From Nageia nagi (Eukaryota; Pinophyta), in NCBI GenBank assembly GCA_050084985.1, contig JBITNC010000001.1, positions 111,166,001 to 111,230,000 on the forward strand: a stretch of 64,000 nt of DNA. Direction: 5' to 3'. Position numbers and translations under genes: made by a program. The notes beneath the pieces are model-generated. The model was not told where the DNA came from, searched no databases, and saw only the letters and a list, made by a program, of their open reading frames with translations. Every line of letters starts with the position of its first letter. Within the stretch, counting starts at the first letter, position 1. Below, piece by piece: positions 1 to 10,419 of the stretch.

Positions 1-2961
1 AAATCATCCACATAAAGGAGAATTAAGACCACATCTTTTCCTTAATTGAGTACATAAAGATCTGAGTTAAAGAAGCACTTGGAAAAACCAATATCTGCAA
101 AGAATCCTAAAATTTTCTTGTACCATGCTCTAGGTGCTTGCTTAAGTCCATACAAAGACTTCTTTAGCTTGCACATAAAAGACTCTTTACCTTCTAGAAT
201 AAATCCTTTTGGTTGATTCATGTAGATTTCTACATCCAAGTCACCATTGAGAAATGCACTCTTGACATCAAGTTGAAAAACTTTCCATCCTTGAGCTGCA
301 GAAAGAGCAAGGATTATCCTAACAGTAGGCATCTTGGCCACAGGACCAAAGGTTTCCTCATAATCAATACCATATTTCTGAGTGAATCCTTTGGCCACTA
401 ACCTTGCTTTGTATTTTTAAATTTCTCCATCAGAATTGTACTTGACCTTGTATATCCATTTATTTTCAATCACATTTTTCTCATTGGAATAAGGAACCAA
501 ATTCTAAGTTTCATTTTTCATGAACGCCTCATACTCAACTTTCATAGCTTCCATCCAACACTCTTGCTTGGAAGCTTCTTTGAAGGTTGATGGCTCATTC
601 GTATTATCAATTTTGGCAAATAAAGATTTATTCAAGTTCATACTCCTTGTAATTCTCTGAGCTGGAGAATTTTGCTCTTGTGGTGACTTCTTTACATTAT
701 CATCCAACCAATTAGGTGCAAGCGAAGAATCATCTAAATCAGACACCTCAGCATGAGAAGTTGTATCCTTAGAAAGTTCATTGAACTTGACATCCCTAGA
801 AATAAAGATTATTTTATGGGATGAAGTGTAGAACCTGTAACCTCTATGCTAATTATCATACCCCACAAATATGCATTTTTCTGATATTTTATCCAACTTC
901 TTTATTTTCTCTGAGGTAATGAAGGCAAATGCATCACAACCAAAGACCTTAAAGTGTGAGATGTTAGATTTCTTTCTTATCCATGCTTCATACAGAGTTT
1001 TACCTTCAACTGCTTTAGTAGGACACCTATTTAGGTTGTGAATAGCAATGTGAATAGCTTCACCCCATAAGAAACTAGGAAGGTTACCTAACATGCACCT
1101 TGCCATTTTCATAATGATTCGATTCTTCCTTTCAGCAACTCCATTTTGTTGAGGGGTGTAAGGGATTGTGAATTACCGCTTGATTCCATGTTTAACACAA
1201 TAGTCGTTAAACTCATTGCTATTACTCACCCCCATTATCAGATCTCAGCATTTTGATCTTAAAATCAGTTTGATTTTCAATAAAAGCCTTGAAGTCTTTA
1301 AATCTGTCAAAAGTTTGATCCTTGTGCTCAAGTAGATAACCAAATGTCATCCTGCTGAAGTCATCAATGAAGGTCAGAACATAAGAAGCTCTACCTAGAG
1401 ACTTAGTCTGAAATGAACCCATCAAATCTGAATGCACAAGCTGAAGAGGACAAGTAGCCTGAGTTGCCTTATCTTTTTCAAACTTTTTCCTATTCATCTT
1501 TCCTAGAATGCACCTTTCATAAAGACCAATTATGGGTGAAATATTAGGTAAACCTTTCACAAGTTCTTGATTTTTCATATCTTGAATACTCTTGTGGTTA
1601 AGGTGCCCTAATCGTTGATGCCAAAGATTACCCTTTGAATAAACATTTGTAGCAAAACACATCTTTGAAGGAACTTGATCCATAATATAAAGGTCATCTT
1701 TTACTGATCCTTTCATCAAGGTGGTAAGTCCTTTCTTAACACACTAGAAATGTGAGGTAAACTCAAATGAGTATCCTTTCCTTATAATCTGAATTATAGA
1801 GATAAGATTCATCCTTAGTTTAGGCACATAAAAGACATTATCAAGAACCTTTCCATGAATCTTCACACTCCCTATTCCTTGAACATCAAAGATTGAATTA
1901 TCACCTATCACAACTATATCCTTCTTGTACTTATGAAAGTTTTCAAATTTATCCTTTTCATAACACATGTGATTAGTGCATCCTGAATCAACAATCCAAT
2001 CATTTGAAATAGTTTGAGTCATTGAGTAGTAGGCAACAGTAGCAGCATGCTTGTTCTTCTTTTTATGATTGAAATTTTTTACATTTGCATTTCCCTTACT
2101 TTTTTCAGCAAATTTCTTTTTACGATAATCATACTCTTTGTGATCAAAGATGCCACAAAAGTTACAATTTCCATCAAACTTTTTCTTAAGTTTTGGATTG
2201 CTTGATCCAGCTTTGTCATTCCTTTACTTGAAGTTGCCATTATTGTTGTTATTTTTCTCATGCTTCCTGAAGGTAGATGAGGATTTGTTATCTTTAGATT
2301 TATAATGATTGAACTTCTTCTTAAAAGGAGTTTTGGTTACTTCTAGAGCAATGTTATTATCTTTTGGAGAAAATTTTAACATTTTCTTATTCAAAGTTTT
2401 CTCATGCTTCAGGAGTCTAGAAATGTTATCAAAAGAGATGACATCTTCTTTATCATTGAGCCTAGTTTCCATAACCGTGACAAAGTTACTGAACTTTGTA
2501 GAAAGGCTTTGAAGAATGATGAAGACCATGAACTCATCATTGATCTAGTTGCACCCACAGCCAACTAGTTATATCCTGAAGTCAATGATTTTATTCAAGT
2601 AAATAGAAGCACTTTCATCTTCACCTTGACGATATTGCAACAACTTTTGTAAAATAGTGAACCTCCTTGAAAATTTTGACCCAAGCTAAATTTTCTTCAG
2701 CCTATCCCAAGCTTCCTTTACTGATGTTGAAGAAGAGATCATGAGAAGTATGTCATCTGAAACTGCATGATAAATTATTGAAATTGCTAACTCATTCTTT
2801 GAGTTGTAGATTTCAAGAGCCTTCTCATCTGTAGGAGTGACCAAGTCTTTATTAACTATCTGCCATAACTTCCTTACTTGTAACTCAGCTTTCATACGAG
2901 GTTCCCATATGCCAAAGTTAGAACCGTCGAGTATATGCTTGGGTATGAAGGTTTCAACCAT
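1..2961 (-). pseudogene. copia gag-pol polyprotein, copy 1 (partial, broken)
   Basis: Starts at ATG 2961 with MVETFIPKHILDGSNFGIW, a copia gag N terminus of the DUF4219/UBN2 type. Zinc-knuckle-like motif at 2125-2166 reads C-x2-C-x4-H-x4-Y. Protease DSG is at about 1981-1989. The pre-integrase HQRLGHLNH block and the integrase core (HSDLMG and LRSDNGGE) lie between 1719 and 1222. RT starts near 700 and includes LDVKSAFLNGDL and SLYGLKQAPRAWY. Several stops break the frame; one near 505 replaces a tryptophan present in copy 2. Its product would be Gag plus the enzymes for reverse transcription and integration, but this copy cannot make them. Confidence 0.93.
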
Positions 2962-5865
2962 TGCTACATAAAAGTAAATAAGTAAAAATAATGAATAAAT
3001 TTCTACAATTTACCATCTATACAAATCAAACTTTGATAAGTAAACATGTCCCACATGTGCAAACTTATAAACCAAGATCCGTAGAAGGATAAAGTTGAGG
3101 TTATTTTCTTATATAGAATTAGGCCTTCACTTGGATGCCCGTAAAATGGAGCCCAAGTACTACCAGTTCTCAACTAGTTCACCTTGGTTAGTAATATACT
3201 CTCTTAAGGAGAAGTACCAACTATTTTCTAAAGATTCGACGTATGTTGGATCGACCATTTTAATTATCTTGTATAAGGTTTTCAAGTTTTCCTCCTAGTT
3301 TATCAGGATAATCCCTGAATGGACGTGCAGATATGTGGTATCACTACACACATGCCTGTCCACCTAATAGAGTTATATCCAATCCAACAGAGGTCTTAGG
3401 GGCAATTAAGATGGATTTACCATCACTTGGTTCTTCAGACTAAAAAGGGTCTAATCTACCCTGTCCTCCCCTCGTCGCTCTCCAAACAAGTCATGTTGTG
3501 GAAAAGTACGTGCAGATGTGTTCATTTTAGGGGTTACTTTTAATATTTTGCATTTTGCAAGTATAAAACAATTATGCAAAAATATAAAGTATTAAAAATA
3601 CATCATCCATAAGAACTTGAAATATAAGAGTCCAATGGGTTTTGTACTAACCCCTAAAGGACATTTTTACATTTTGCATACTTGCTCAAATTCATAAATT
3701 CATTCAACACTTTAATAAATTTAAAAAGGCTAAGTCTTACTTAGCATTAATCTATTTATTAATTTTAAAAAAAATTGCATAAGTTCTATACTTAGCATGA
3801 ATTCATTTTTAAATGTTCTAAGTCCTACTCATGACTAATAAAAAGAAATGCCATAAATCACTTAGCAAAGAATGCCTAGGGTTTATTCATAACTTAACAT
3901 TTAATGAATAAATCCATTTATACTTGGCATAAATCATGAATTCATAGATAATACTTAAGTTCTACTTTAGTATTAGTTTGAACATTTAGAGAATTAAAAA
4001 ATGCATAAGTTAAGCATTAACAAACTTGACATTTAATGACTTCAAAAAAGGCACTAAATTCTCCCCCTTCTTACTTAAAAAAGGCACTATAAGCATTTAA
4101 TTTGAACTTAAAGAAAGAAAATTTTAGAAATACTTGATCATGTAGCTCCAAAAAAATTTTCTCTTTTAGGTAAGAAAAATATCATGCTCATAAAACTTAT
4201 GGAGAAAAGAGACTTTAATTTTTGGACAACCACATCTTGCAAGAGGTAAGGTGTTTACCTATCAAAACTTTATGAGGATTGACTATCATGCTCAACAAAA
4301 TTAAATTAGCCTTCTTTTTGAAAAAAAAAATTCTACCCAATAAGGTTTGACTTTATAATAATTAATGCTTCTTACCAAAAAATTAAAGCATTAGAGAGAC
4401 TTTGCAAATAATACAAAAAAAAATTCAACTCAAAAATTAATGCATTGTCTCTCATCCAACAAAAAGTTGTTGAAAAGTTTGTTGTTTTTTTTATTTTTAA
4501 TGAAAAGAGGTAAAAAAAATGTTGGTAGACATGTAAAAAAAAAAAGAGGGGCGCTGCCAAAGGTGCAGTCGATGAGGGAGCAACATGAGGAGAAGGCTTA
4601 GGGAGGGAGAAGGCGCAGCAAAGGCATGCGCGACCAAAATTCAAAAGAGTAGGAAGGTAATATTATGCAAGCGACCCTCCTTTGGTATCAGCATCATCTT
4701 TGGCGTTTGCTAAAAATCGCTCTATGCGCAGCTAAATATTCCATAGGGGTATATTTGAGTGCCAATGCCATGGTCTTACTGTGAAGTAGAGCAGTGTCTG
4801 CAACTTCAACCTGTGGGAAGTGAAATACCAAGAATTTGGAACGTCAAAATGGGTCACATTGGTATTTGTTAATTTGGAGCCTATGGGGGAATCTTATTAT
4901 GTGAAAGATAAAAGCAGGCTCACGGAGGATTTTAAATGGCAAAGGGAGGTTTCCATACCCTTAGGCCTGCATCAATTTGTTGGAGATCATTCCATGGCAT
5001 TTGGAGTTGGATCTATTCTATAGGTTGTACGACTTGGTCTGTGTATCAAACTCAAACAAGCACACAAATCCGGAGGAAGAAGAATGGCTCTCTCACTAGA
5101 GCGTGAATGCCAAGGTACCCGTGGTTTACCATGGTACCTCTCGATGATCGTCCCACCTACGAATTCCAAGCTTGTGGTGAAGGCCTAAGAGCATTTTGAC
5201 AGATCCCTTCTGAAAGTGAACATGATTTGGCTGCTATGGTCATGGATTTCATTGAAAATGGAAGCGTTGGGCAAGATTTTGTCTGTCTAAGCAGTGATAG
5301 TGACTCAGGCACATCGGGTATTTTCAAGCTTGGAGAAAGCATTATGGCCTTGAAGACTGTAATGACACTGTTCGAGAGTGACTTGTTGCATGTGATACAT
5401 GTTGTCATTGTGTCTATCAGTGAGACAGATTTGCTTTGTTTGAGAGAAAGTATTTGTAATGTTAGATAAAAAATTGAAATTTCTCTCTCTTACAAAAGAA
5501 ATTACCAATTTTTATTAACAAAAAGGTTAAAAAAATTATCTTCTCCATAAGATAGAAAAAAAAATTCCTCAACTTAATTTTTGTATACTATCCTCTTAAA
5601 TAATGAGCAAATAAGCAATTTACAAAAAAAAGCTATTCACAAAAGAGGTTAGTATCAAAAATTGTTAATCATATTTAGCTCAACAATAGTCAACATATAG
5701 CATACAATATGTTAGTAGTAAAATACAATTATTCAATAATTAACCAAGAAGGTAAAAAAATGTATACCTTCTATTATGTTTTACCTCAACAATGTAAGAA
5801 GATGAGAAATGGAGACCTCCAAATTGAAGAAGTTTCAAAGAATGTTGAAGGAGCTTCCACACCAA
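2962..5865 (-). other. long untranslated leader of copia copy 1
   Basis: About 2.9 kb separates the primer-binding site from gag, much longer than in typical copia elements. The stretch 2962-3680 is closely similar to 59820-60560 in copy 2, so it belongs to the element. 3700-4640 is AT-rich with many short repeats of the type 'ctaagtcctact'; the match to copy 2 is patchy. A GC-richer 100-base patch lies at 4548-4645. From about 4665 to 5470 there is sequence absent from copy 2 that includes a host-gene fragment. Homology to copy 2 appears to resume after 5470. Confidence 0.7.
5107..5469 (+). pseudogene. DUF506-like (PDDEXK_6) host-gene fragment captured in the copia leader
   Basis: One frame runs from ATG 5107 to TAA 5467-5469 with a single internal stop at 5197-5199. 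After that stop it contains the block DLAAMVMDFIENGS, an acidic-serine run SSDSDSG, then ESDLLHVIH and SISETDL, ending near LRESICNV. From memory, plant DUF506 proteins of unknown biochemical role have the same order just before their conserved Cys-Asn-x-Ser-Cys-Ile-Arg block; here the coding match stops exactly there, and the nuclease-like C-terminal half is absent. It lies antisense to the host element. Upstream 4680-5106 has more balanced base use than its surroundings and may be the gene's 5' region. The family assignment rests on pattern memory only. Confidence 0.55.
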
Positions 5866-5877
5866 GCTCTGATACCA
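5866..5877 (-). other. primer-binding site (initiator Met tRNA), copia copy 1
   Basis: The minus strand reads TGGTATCAGAGC two bases inside the 5' LTR. This is the standard plant copia site complementary to the 3' end of initiator tRNA-Met, where minus-strand DNA synthesis starts. It fixes both the orientation and the inner LTR edge. The equivalent site is missing from copy 2. Confidence 0.93.
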
Positions 5878-5879
5878 AT

Positions 5880-6366
5880 TGAAGGAATTAGTTCTACACT
5901 AATCCTCAAGGTCCAAAACTATAGGAAACTTAATCATTCAACATCTACAAGCTAATAACACCATTCACACAAGATAACACCAATATAAGTGGTTCCTCCC
6001 TCCTTGGAAGTACATCCACAACTAGATCTCAATTCTCAAACTATGCACCCTCTTACTACAATTCCTTTCTCTCGTACACAAACTAGTAGAGTAATCTTAC
6101 TCAAAATCTAAGTGATATTACAAGAGGAAAAACCCTCTATTTATAGCATGAGAGCACCTCCCTAACCTTCCTTTAACCCAAGGGTAAGGTTAGAGTTACA
6201 ATAAATATATTACCTAACTTTAACCTACCAACTAACCACATGGTAAGGTCAAAGTTTACATAATAAAGAATTCAATTAATCTCTTAAGGTATCTAAATAT
6301 CCTTTAAGTGATTAATTGAATTTACAAGGAGTTTAGATATTCACAATTTCATTACAAATTCTAACA
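5880..6366 (-). repeat. 5' LTR of copia copy 1
   Basis: A 487-base LTR bounded on the plus strand by TG (5880) and CA (6366). It is clearly homologous to the LTRs at 54362-54839 and 62259-62729 but with many more substitutions and small indels than those two have between themselves, so it belongs to a related subfamily or an older insertion. It carries a minus-strand TATA box at 6138-6145. Confidence 0.92.
6138..6145 (-). promoter_or_regulatory. TATA box in the 5' LTR of copia copy 1
   Basis: The minus strand reads TATAAATA in the context CATGCTATAAATAGAGG. The same box is conserved at 54607-54614 and 62497-62504 in copy 2. It is well placed to start retrotransposon transcription inside the LTR. 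Confidence 0.7.
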
Positions 6367-7229
6367 TAAACTCCTTTGTTATTGCTCCATGTTGAGATTT
6401 AAGCCTTCTATTTAACCTTCATATTCAAGCTTGGTTATCGCTAATGCATTTCATCCATAAGGTCGACTTCAACCTATTATCAACATCACCTACAAACTAC
6501 CACCATTACAACTACCATGTACATGTGCATATCTACTCCAACACTAACTAGAAACTTTACCTTTACTGTATGATAGAACCAAGAATTCACTCACTTGCAA
6601 GCTTTCATACATTGTTGACCATCCACATATGCAATGATTGTATTCAGGTTATTTATTGGGAATTATCATACATTCTTCCTGGAAGAAGAATATCCACCAC
6701 CTCTACACTACACATATCACCATACCACCACCACCACTACACTCTATACAGAGTGGGGCAAATTAGAGGTTGTGTATGCGGTTAGAAGTTGTGCAAATGT
6801 TACAAAATATTCATAACATCATACAATCTTGTGTACATGTCTATCTCTTTAGTGTTGCTTTTGGAAGGAGATGTCATTCCCACATAATACACCCCAAAAT
6901 GTAGGATTTTGGGGACCCTATTTTTGCAAAGGCAATGAAGTATATTGCAAAGTAATGACTAGATGATAACTAATATGAAGATTCATAGTGTCCAAATAAT
7001 TAGATGATACATAGAGAATTCCCTTGGAGTTCAATAGACAATTTAGTGTATCAAATATAATACACAAAGAGTACCCCCAGAGTTCAATAGACAGTTCATC
7101 TCAAGTTTTACTTGTTCAAAATTGAAAAATAAGGATATGGGTATGGTAGAGAATGCAAAATTGAGTAAGTTTGACCTTAAAGATGATGGATTTGGATCAA
7201 AGATGAAAAATCTATGTCTAAACACATAT
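6367..7229. other. no gene seen; old non-coding sequence
   Basis: Low-complexity AT-rich DNA. Small ORFs at 6570-6816 are histidine/threonine-rich through short CAC/TAC runs and look accidental. A run at 6890-6920 (caccccaaaatg followed by attttgggg) is an imperfect inverted repeat. I see no recognisable coding domain. Confidence 0.5.
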
Positions 7230-9370
7230 CTGGGAGCCTTTGGTGATATTAAAGCCCAAATTTTAGCGCCTATATTCTAGGCATAACAAATGGTGAAAAT
7301 TTTTAAGTTTCCAAATGAAAATTTGAAGACATGGGAGCTTGGACAAGGTGATTGTAAGGCACATTAGGTCTTGAATTATGGATTTTGGTCAAGTTTAAGC
7401 ATACCTAGATCTAGGTGCATATTTGCATAGCATTTATGAGTCAAAAAACCTCAAAATGGCACCTATTTCCAAATGATAAAAGTAAAACTTGTCAAAACCT
7501 TTGTTTGATCACTCTATGGCATGAAGGAACCTATTACAAACATAAATAAAACTTGAAATTTTTGAATTTGGACAAGTTTATGGGCCCAAAATTCAAGGAG
7601 CAAGTTTGGGGGCCTTTGATGACTCCAAAGTGTTGATTTTTGGTGCCTAGCTCCCAAGGATGAAGTAGAAATTCGATCAAAACTAAAGTTTAACCATTTG
7701 AATGCATCAAATACCATATTCAAAGACACATTAAAACTTGAAATTGTTTATTTTGGTCAAGTTTAGAGGCCTAAAAAGTTAGGCATGCATTTTCATGTCA
7801 TTGGATGCATCAAAGAGGTATGAAATGACACCTAAAATAAGGAGACAAAATTGGATTTTAGAGAAAATCAATTTGGAAATATAGGAGCATGCATAAGGCC
7901 ATTCTAAGCATTATTAGGTCTTGGAATTTTTGATATTGGACAAGTTTTATATCCCATATAGTTAGGAGGGGTTTTCCAAGGATTTGAGAGCCTCAAAGGG
8001 GTGAAAATTAGCACCTAAGTCAAAGAAAAAAGAGCAAATTTGCAAAGAAATAAATTCTAAGCACATAATTGCATGAAGAGAGCCATTTCAGACACATTTA
8101 GAACCTAAAAATTTTGATTTTTGAAAACTCTAAGTGCCCAAAATCCTAGGTGCACTTCTACATGGCATTGAGATCATCAAATACTTGTGAAATGGCACCT
8201 ACCTTCATGGTATGGGGATGGATAAAGGACCCCATTTTAAACATACTTAAGCTTTGAAAATTTCATTTTTGAGCAAATTTGGATGCCTAAAAATTTAGGT
8301 GAAGTTTTGAAGTGTTTTGAAGACATCAAAGCAGTGGATTTTACTGCCTAACCACCCATGGTGAAACTAAATTTTAAGAAAAGTGAGATTTTGAACATAT
8401 GGGTGGATACAGGAGGGCATTTTAGGAATATTTAAGCTTTGAAGTTTTCAATTTTGAACACCTTTGAAGGCTCAAATTTCTAGGCAAGGTTTTGCATGGC
8501 TTTAACTTCATCAAAGCACCCCATTTTGGCATCTAATCTTAAGGAGAAAAGTGAATTTTCATGAAAAATTAATTTGGTGTAGATTCCTACAAGAGATAAA
8601 AATAAATCTCCAAAAAAATTGATTTACACAACAAGAAAATCAATGGAAGAATAAAATTAACAAGAATTCTTTATTCATCTGAATCTACATTACCTTTTTA
8701 GATCTATTACAATAGGTAATATAGAAAGAAACCAGGACATTACTAAAAATAGAAAATTTCTAAAGATAGAAAGTTTTTAAAAATAAAGAGTTTCTTGGAT
8801 TGTGACCAAATTTCGCATACAAGCCCAGTTAACATGGGCTAAGGTGCTCCCCAATTTATTCTTCTAAACAAATTCTACAACAAAAGCTATTAAAGTCTAC
8901 TTATTGGAAAATCCTAAAAATTGACACTAAAAGCTAATTTTAGGGCACTAAATGATGGATTTATGTTGATAAAAAAACTTTATAATAAAATGATGAAAAT
9001 CCATATCTAGCTCTCCTCAAAATTTCAAGACGATCTGATGGTCGGATCAAAAGTTATGATCATTTGAAGGTGCATCACAATTTTAAGCATATCAATACAT
9101 GAAGGAGCCTATTCTAAAAAGGTTTAAACTCTCAAAATTTTGATTATGCCACCTCATTTTGGTGCCTAACCACCCACGATGAAGTTGAATTTTGAAAAAA
9201 ATAAAAATTTTATGACATAGATGCATGGTCGAGGTGATTATAAGCCACTTTTAACTTTGAAAATTTCATTTTTGACCAAGGAAAAGTGTCCAAGTTCTTG
9301 GGCACAAGTTGGCATGCTTTGGTGAGGTCAAAGGCTCAAAAAGCTTTTTTGGCATGCAAAATGCACCTCA
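7230..9370. repeat. degenerate long-period (~185 bp) tandem array
   Basis: The same series of phrases returns in order about every 155-190 bases: a 'catcaaag' mark, 'tggcacctaa', 'aaggatgaag', an 'aggccatttta' phrase, 'cttgaaaatttt', and 'gacaagtttggngcct'. The 'catcaaag' mark falls near 7616, 7795, 7985, 8170, 8324 and 8510; one more unit lies at 9110-9370 after an interruption. Units are much diverged, so the array is old. It could be a satellite-like block or the repeated leader of a large retroelement whose coding relics follow at 10420-13440. Confidence 0.7.
8577..9110. mobile_element. possible insertion interrupting the 185-bp array
   Basis: About 530 bases without the array's repeated phrases, while array units resume at about 9110. 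The block starts near 'agattcctacaagagat' and includes a GC-richer piece at 8810-8860. Its ends do not show clear LTR, inverted-repeat or duplication signals that I can confirm, so the element type is open. A solo LTR or a short non-autonomous element is possible. Confidence 0.3.
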
Positions 9371-10419
9371 AAAGCACTTTTTAGGGATAAATAACACTAG
9401 CGGGAATGCGAAAGGCATAAAATTTATATAAATACAATCCAAAGGCTTTTATTTTCTTGACAACACTCTCCTTGGTCATACATACACTCATTTTTGAGCA
9501 AATTCCTCACAAAACCCACAACCATGCTAAAAAACACAAAAATTGGTCTCATACTCCAAAATTGCTCAAATAAATTTGAGACATCTTAGAAATACCTTAT
9601 ATATCCATCCATGATGGTGCTTGTTCAATTTGAGATATTTTTAAAATTTTTATAAAATCAACCCCTCCTATCTTTCGGCCAATTTTAAACATGTTAAGAA
9701 CTTGCAAAATCAGCTTCTAATACCTTTTTGGAACCCCAAAATTTCAAAATTTTTGATGATTGATAGATCAAAGTGAAAACCAAAGTGATACACCTTGGAT
9801 AGGATAACAAGTTCCATAATTTACTTCCCCCTAGTGAAGCTTGTTGACCCACTTTTCAACCCCATCTTTCCAATATGTCCAAAACCTATCAAAAAAATGA
9901 ATACATGGGCTAAAATAATAAGAAGCTATTTTGTACATAAAAAACTCGATACTTTTCTTTGATACTTGGATACAAATCTCTTATATTTATTTTCCAATAC
10001 CCCATGCATTCATTTCCTCATTCTAAAAACTTTCAAAAATCTCTCAAAATCCACTCATAGCCCTTTAAAACCCAAAAATTGACCAAAAATAAACTCTCCT
10101 TTTTCTTCCAAAGTCATTACAAGCATACCAAAGGTCACTCTTAACATATTTTTATGCTCCAAAGGTCTCTCATAATGAGCATTTCTAAGATAAAAAAAGA
10201 ATTCCAAATGGAAAGGATAATGAAGGATAGCTCGATGACCATTGAAAAAGAGGCGAGACTCCTTTTCCTACAACTATGCTTGGTATAAACCTCAATCAAA
10301 TTAGAGATACCAAATGGGAAAACACTGACCAACTCAAGATATTGGAGAAAATATCTCTAATCCCACCTAGGCTATTACTCAACAACACTATATCTTAGTC
10401 CAAGCTTGGTGAGGCCTCC
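9371..10419. other. no gene seen between array and ORF relic
   Basis: AT-rich. A coding-like stretch on the plus strand begins near 10170 with charged residues (EFQMERIMKDSSMTIEKEAR) and probably belongs to the ORF relic downstream. No known domain is recognised. Confidence 0.35.

Larger units (their letters stand above)
1..6366 (-). mobile_element. Ty1/copia LTR retrotransposon, copy 1 (left part outside window)
   Basis: Minus-strand copia element whose 5' LTR lies on the right (5880-6366), followed leftward by a primer-binding site, a ~2.9-kb leader, and gag-pol from 2961 to the window edge. The order gag, protease, integrase, reverse transcriptase is diagnostic of copia. The window cuts the element inside RT at the YVDD motif (3-14), so RNase H and the 3' LTR lie outside. 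Position 1 aligns with about 56854 of the second copy at 54362-62729, and coding parts are very similar by eye. The right LTR ends in CA at 6365-6366; the five bases TAAAC after it are the candidate target duplication but the partner is not visible. Confidence 0.95.

Noticed and set aside
4680-4695. TTTGGTATCAGCATC as a second primer-binding site on the plus strand
   Set aside because: Only the first nine bases fit, there is no LTR edge next to it, and it lies in the element-specific leader in the wrong orientation.
4820-5023. 67-codon plus-strand ORF upstream of the DUF506-like fragment
   Set aside because: No motif and a different context; more likely 5' non-coding DNA captured with the gene fragment.
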